Shown: positions 7,340 to 11,000 of the stretch, piece after piece | Layout of the letters: every line of letters starts with the position of its first letter | How positions within the stretch are numbered: position 1 is the stretch's first letter | Source: Cristatella mucedo | Lineage: Eukaryota > Bryozoa > Phylactolaemata > Cristatellidae | Direction: 5' to 3' | Length of the DNA stretch: 11,000 nt | Assembly: GCA_009760855.2 (NCBI GenBank) | Contig: WPIO01000005.1 | Span: 386,501-397,500 of the forward strand | Program-made: the position numbers and the translations under genes | Notes under the pieces: generated by a model | Databases searched by the model: none | Seen by the model: only the letters and a program-made list of their open reading frames with translations | What the model was told of the DNA's origin: nothing

Positions 7340-8330
7340 ACCGCGAATACCGACTTGGATACTGGCTCAGCGTTTTTATGGCTGAATTATGCTTCGGTTG
7401 GGCAATTGATGGCTCAGCCAATTCACTGCAAGGCTCTGCCGGCCTCTGCTTATGCCGACCTGGATGGGCTAGATAGACCGAAGGATCTTGTTTGTTTTTG
7501 CTTCTGCGAGGCTGCGCTTTGTGCACTAGAACTGGACAGAGCTTAGTGCACAGAACGCTGTGTACTTTGTCTGGCCAGTGTTCGGTCCCCCGGGAATCAC
7601 TTCGTCTGCCATCAGCCAGTAAGTCCTAATGTCAGACAGTCGTGGGTTATGCCGACAGCACGGTTTGGTCGCGCTTCTGCTTCTCTGCATGTCACGCTGC
7701 TTATTGCCTGCAATCGCTTTTGGACTATAACTATGAATTTATGAAATTTTTATGACAATATCCCCTCAGATCCAAATGACAAGCAACCGACTTTAACAGC
7801 TGATAAGAGAGGAGGAGCGGCAGAATGGAAGGATGGGAGGGTGAAGGGACCTGGAACGTCGCAAAGAATCCGGCTTCGAGTGAGAGGACAGGGTCAGTCA
7901 AATCGAGCGAGTCGGAATAGGATATCGCGACAGGAAAATTGCCATTAACCGTGGATGCTGCTTGATCAACCGTGCAGCCAAGGTACCATCTCAGCTGGCC
8001 TGGCCGGATTTTCACGCCAAGGCTCGTTTAGCATGTGCCCGATATGCAAGAGATAGCACAGCGGCACTGCTTCTTTTCGGTCAGCTGACGATCGGCCACT
8101 TGACCGGGGAATTCTGCATGGAGGGATGGGGTGAATTTTGGCGATTTTGCAGTAATGATGGGCAATGGCTTCGCGAACAGCAAGTGCCCGAAAATAAATC
8201 GACGACGCGAAACGAAACGACCCCGGATGCGAACGAGTTGAGATGCTATTCAATTGCGAATTGTGTGTGAGGCAAGCTGCTGTTTTAAATACACTGTGTG
8301 TGAAAGCATCTGCACATTAAAGCCCTTTTG
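7340..8330. other. Unassigned non-coding sequence with overlapping ORFs
   Basis: ORFs of 94-102 codons overlap on both strands between 7731 and 8270 and none shows a known motif, so none is called. A small hairpin, AGTGCACAG-AACG-CTGTGTACT with one mismatch, lies at about 7546-7568. Confidence 0.35.
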
Positions 8331-8353
8331 AAGCGATTCGGTAAGCGATTCGG
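8331..8353. repeat. 12-bp tandem repeat AAGCGATTCGGT
   Basis: AAGCGATTCGG is repeated at 8331-8341 and 8343-8353, separated by one T. Simple tandem duplication. Confidence 0.85.
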
Positions 8354-8440
8354 AGATGCAGCCTCGATGCATGCAGGTATTACGATGGCAGAGGAGCATG
8401 GCAGCAATTGAGAATCAATCAATAACTCCAAACAAACAAG

Positions 8441-8520
8441 TCCATATCCAATAGTATAGATAGTATAATAGTAGTCCATATCCAATAGTAATATAATAGT
8501 AGCCCATATCCAATAGTATA
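8441..8520. repeat. AT-rich tandem repeat, about 2.5 copies
   Basis: The unit begins TCCATATCCAATAGTA and occurs at 8441 (34 bp), 8475 (28 bp) and 8503 (partial, 18 bp, first base changed to C). Copies differ in the number of ATAGTATAAT sub-units, showing unequal slippage. Confidence 0.9.
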
Positions 8521-8640
8521 GAGCAGTCTCTTGGAAATGCTGCAGAGGGTTACATACCGTCTATGGCACCAGCCCATGCGAACAATGTCTATCGAAGCAT
8601 AGCATTTTACATGTTGACACGGTGCATGTCACCTCTGACC

Positions 8641-9018
8641 ATAGTAATAATAAATTTGAATAGCGCCCTCAAAGAACTGAATCTCTCTCTAGACGCTTTA
8701 CAGATGCTGTATATAAAGCATTGCCAAATATTTGGTGCTAACATCGGCAGGCAGCAGGCGCAGTGTAAGCAGGTACATGCACACGAAAGATGAATCACGA
8801 CGGCTCACCAAATGCTGTAATAAACCGGTGTGTTTTAAGCTTCTTTTTAAATGACGTCATGTTAGGAGACATATCGATGTGTGTCGGTAGTGAGTTCCAG
8901 ACATCAGGAGCATATAAACAGAAGGCACTGTCATCCAACGGTTTTAAGGCTTTACGAAACATGCTTGATAACGTTGTGCACGCTACCAATAACCATAATG
9001 GTCTGTTTTTACATCATA
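8641..9018 (-). mobile_element. LINE-B: 5'-truncated non-LTR retrotransposon 3' end
   Basis: Best preserved copy. Minus-strand codons from about 9012 to 8795 encode a reverse-transcriptase C-terminus: ALKPLDDSAFCLYAPDVWNS then LPTHIDMSPNMTSFKKKLK and THRF-ITAFGEPS, ending at TGA (8795-8797). APxxWNSLP and FKKKLKTH are the typical end motifs of CR1/L2/jockey-type LINE proteins. A 3' UTR of about 150 bases follows, ending GAGGGCGCTATTCAAATTTA and an ATT/ACT tail at 8641-8655. The reverse-transcriptase core and endonuclease are missing, so it cannot move by itself. Confidence 0.88.
8795..9012 (-). pseudogene. Reverse-transcriptase C-terminal ORF remnant of LINE-B
   Basis: About 72 in-frame codons without interruption, preceded by a TGA just upstream, so only the tail of the protein survives. 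WNSLP lies in the middle and FKKKLKTH near the end. It is the only uninterrupted coding piece of this family here; LINE-A has lost the tryptophan motif and LINE-D has a 1-base deletion in the AAGCTT of the KKLK codons. No function is expected for the fragment. Confidence 0.8.
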
Positions 9019-9021
9019 CCT

Positions 9022-9091
9022 AAAGTGCCTAGAAAGAGATTAAGTTCTCTGAGAGTGCTATACAGATGTATTATTATCATTATTGTTGTTC
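9022..9091 (+). mobile_element. LINE tail-only copy C1
   Basis: About 65 bases match the family 3' terminus in plus orientation: GTGCCTAGAAAGAGATTAAG, TTCTCTGAGAGTGCTATACAG, then ATGTATTATTATCATTATTG as tail. It lacks all coding sequence. It is inverted relative to LINE-B, which ends a few bases to the left. Confidence 0.8.
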
Positions 9092-9160
9092 CATTGCAGC
9101 AAATGTAAAGATTGAGTTCTCTGAGGGTGCTTTATCAAGTGTATTACTATTATTATTAGC
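9092..9160 (+). mobile_element. LINE tail-only copy C2
   Basis: Begins GCAGCAAATGTAAAG, matching the 3' UTR of LINE-D, lacks about ten bases (the CGCCTAGAAAG block), and continues AGATTGAGTTCTCTGAGGGT and GCTTTATCAAGTG with an ATT tail to 9160. It sits in direct tandem with C1. Confidence 0.8.
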
Positions 9161-9761
9161 ACAAAGTAGGAATGACTCGTTCGAAGTCCAAAGCAAGACT
9201 GACTGATTACTACACTTGAAATATCCAGTGCATATAAGGTAGTAATTTCAGATGTCCTTATAACCTCTAGGGGTATTATATTCTGTCCAACGGTGATTAG
9301 GCAATCTATGAAATGGTCTCAGAACCTCACGGGCATCGAATGCCTCAGATCCAGAGCCATCAATCGCCCTCTGCAGGCCCCCCAAGGTGCTCATTCTGAA
9401 TGCCACACCCTCGAAAGTTGCTCATTCTGCAGGAGGAATTCCGCAGCAGCTCCCTTATGCACGCCCAGTGCAGCAAGCATAGCAAAGATCACACTGCAGG
9501 AGCCTTGCCTTTCGGTGGGAAGAGCTTGCTGTAGGGACAAGGCGTGGCGGAGGCCGGCCGTGTGGGCCACTACTATCGAGCATCCATCTTGCTGCAGCTC
9601 GCCTGGCCAGAGAGCCAGTCACAGAAGAGGAGGCCAGACCAAGCGTGATCGAGCTGCCACCAGTATCGAAAACGTTTCAGAGCCGACATTCCATGGGAGC
9701 CTGCTTTCTGTGGTCAGTGCTGCTGACAGCTGAGTTGCCTCTCTTCTAATCTCATTACCTA

Positions 9762-9791
9762 GCTGCAGCAGCTGCTGCTACTGCTGCTGCC
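9762..9791. repeat. CTG/CAG triplet-rich stretch
   Basis: GCTGCAGCAGCTGCTGCTAC and a further CTGCTGCTGC make an interrupted CTG repeat, read as poly-Ser or poly-Cys in the minus-strand ORF ending there. Simple-sequence DNA. Confidence 0.85.
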
Positions 9792-10544
9792 GACTCTCAT
9801 CTGTGCCTGACGGCTGTCTGTGCCCTCAGCCTCGTCGTGCTGCCGTCCTGCTGATGCTTTCTCTACCATTGGCCAGCAGTTGTTATCGGTACTCGGACCG
9901 TCCTCGGATCTGCAGGCTCCCGAGTCGCCGAGACAACCGCTGGTTTCCGGCTCGATGGCCTGCCTAGGCCTGCCACCTGCCGACCCTGCTCTGCCCCTGG
10001 CTGGAGCATCCAGTGTTTGACAGGATCGCCTGATTGGTATGGCACGACTTCCTCCTTCGGGCTGGCAACTTCGATGGCACTGATTTCCGTGTGACAACTG
10101 CACCTCACGTAATAGCAAGGAGAAGAAAAAGGGGGGTTCTTGAATCGGCCCAGTGCCGGTACCATGTGCCCAGTAATTGCAAAGCAGTGTGACGAGGAGT
10201 GATGTGCATGACGCAGAGCATGTAAACCCTGACATTTTTTGCACCCAGTGTTATGCCGCAGAGGGAGTGCGAGCGAGGAGCATACGTGAGCTTTTTACTT
10301 GCAGCTCGTGGAGGCAGACAAGCCAGAAGCTTCGGTGCAAGCATAGTTGCTCTTTATAGCTAGAGAGAATCTTGGCATGAAAATCTTGTTGGCACACGTC
10401 ACTGACTAATCGTGACAAGCTTGACTGTTCACAAACTACATACATGCCTCAGACTAGAGACGTTTCTCAGAGCATGATTAAGCACCGACCGATGCCGACA
10501 ACCGAGAACATGTATAGCCCTTGTTGCCTGCCTGCTGGTGATAG

Positions 10545-10557
10545 AGGTCAGAGGTCA
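10545..10557 (+). promoter_or_regulatory. Perfect DR1 nuclear-receptor half-site pair
   Basis: AGGTCA-G-AGGTCA is two consensus nuclear-receptor half sites in direct repeat with one base between. This is the DR1 arrangement bound in animals by RXR/HNF4/COUP-TF-type receptors. It lies 36 bases before the LINE-D tail. There is no adjacent promoter visible, so the site may be distal or fortuitous. Confidence 0.4.
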
Positions 10558-10592
10558 GAAGAGGTAGGCTGCCAACGGAGGATAATGAGCAG

Positions 10593-10911
10593 AAGAAAAT
10601 AATAAAAATAATAATAATGTACTTGATAAAGCGCCCTCAGAGAACTCAATCTCTTTCTAGGCGATTTACATTTGCTGCAAAGGGAAACACGATTGAATGG
10701 TGAGTAATACCATGCTTGATAAGCAACATGAATAACATGGTTAGGGGTGACATGCACAGGGTCAGCATGCATAAGCACATGAAGGACGAATCACAGGGAC
10801 CCACTAAATGCTGTCCTAAATAGGTGTGTTTTAAGTTCTTTTTAAATGTGGTCAAGTCAGGGGAAGTCGGGAGGAAGTTCCAGGCTTTGGGAGCATTGAA
10901 AACCCTTTTCT
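10593..10911 (-). mobile_element. LINE-D: 5'-truncated non-LTR retrotransposon 3' end
   Basis: Minus-strand codons from about 10911 read NAPKAWNFLPTSPDLTTF then KKNLK, followed in another frame by KTHLFRTAFSGSL and TGA. Compared with LINE-B it has about four codons missing after LPT and a one-base deletion at the AAGCTT site that shifts the frame. The 3' UTR ends with CCTAGAAAGAGATTGAG and TTCTCTGAGGGCGCTTTATC and an ATT/A-rich tail (10593-10619). Homology stops near 10911. Confidence 0.87.
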
Positions 10912-11000
10912 AATGACGAACCAAGGTCATTATGCTCCCCAGCTGCTGTAGATGCCTGCTTTGGGCATGCAGAATTGTATAAGCCACTGCATCTCGCTGT
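10912..11000. other. Unassigned sequence at window end
   Basis: No further LINE similarity and no ORF. Nothing recognised. Confidence 0.3.

Larger units (their letters stand above)
9161..10592. other. Unassigned sequence, GC-rich in the middle; no gene recognised
   Basis: The longest ORFs of the window lie here: 146 codons on plus (9293-9733) and 161 codons on minus (9759-10244). Both overlap other ORFs, contain no domain I recognise, and have composition driven by local CTG- and GC-rich sequence. A pyrimidine-rich TTCTAATCTCATTACCTAG at about 9744-9762 could act as a splice acceptor, but the sequence after it has stops in every frame without a clear exon. A 7-base inverted repeat TATAAGG/CCTTATA lies near 9234-9263. 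Confidence 0.35.

Noticed and set aside
7731-8270. Three overlapping ORFs of about 95-102 codons
   Set aside because: Overlap on opposite strands, no family similarity, no splice or start context.
9293-9733. 146-codon plus-strand ORF
   Set aside because: Composition looks random, no motif seen, starts with an atypical codon in the reading used, and no promoter or splice context supports it.
9759-10244. 161-codon minus-strand ORF, the longest in the window
   Set aside because: No recognisable domain, low-complexity Ser/Cys end from the CTG repeat, overlaps other ORFs on both strands, and GC-rich DNA makes long chance ORFs more likely.

Overview
The window looks like non-coding, repeat-rich nuclear DNA from an animal, most likely an invertebrate. 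There are no long ORFs, no operon-like packing and no bacterial signals. It holds several decayed 3' ends of non-LTR retrotransposons (LINEs), tRNA-derived SINE-like pieces with pol III A and B boxes, trinucleotide-type element tails and scattered low-complexity tracts. The species cannot be named from the sequence. No intact protein-coding gene could be supported.

Layout: 1-170 is unremarkable. A perfect 42-bp inverted repeat with a 2-nt spacer sits at 187-272 and is bracketed by an exact 9-bp direct repeat. From about 985 to 1612 lies a plus-strand reverse-transcriptase C-terminal relic (LINE-E). It meets tail-to-tail a minus-strand LINE 3' end (LINE-A, 1613-2165), which is interrupted by a plus-strand tRNA-like SINE (1821-1986). 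At 2902-2930 the minus strand carries a polypyrimidine tract plus CAG immediately followed by GTAAGT, the form of a recursive splice site. The part from 3300 to 4270 has a short duplication, a long GA tract and AT-rich sequence. From 4400 to 7340 there are five more SINE-like fragments of varying quality and, at 5199-5427, a GC-rich stretch ending in an ATG and a strong splice donor. The part from 6503 to 8520 has several short tandem repeats. LINE-B (8641-9018, minus) is followed by two plus-strand tail-only copies (9022-9160). A GC- and CTG-rich section (9290-10250) holds the longest ORFs, none recognisable. The right end has a perfect DR1 motif (10545-10557) and LINE-D (10593-10911, minus).

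LINE-A, -B, -D and the two tails belong to one family: they share the C-terminal FKK-LK coding motif, the 3' UTR blocks and the end GAG-TTCTCTGAGGGYGCT followed by an ATT-rich tail. LINE-E is related in type but could be a different subfamily. All are broken and cannot encode a working enzyme. The most interesting observations are the near-perfect palindrome and the candidate recursive splice site; the latter would imply that part of the window lies inside a long intron of a minus-strand gene.
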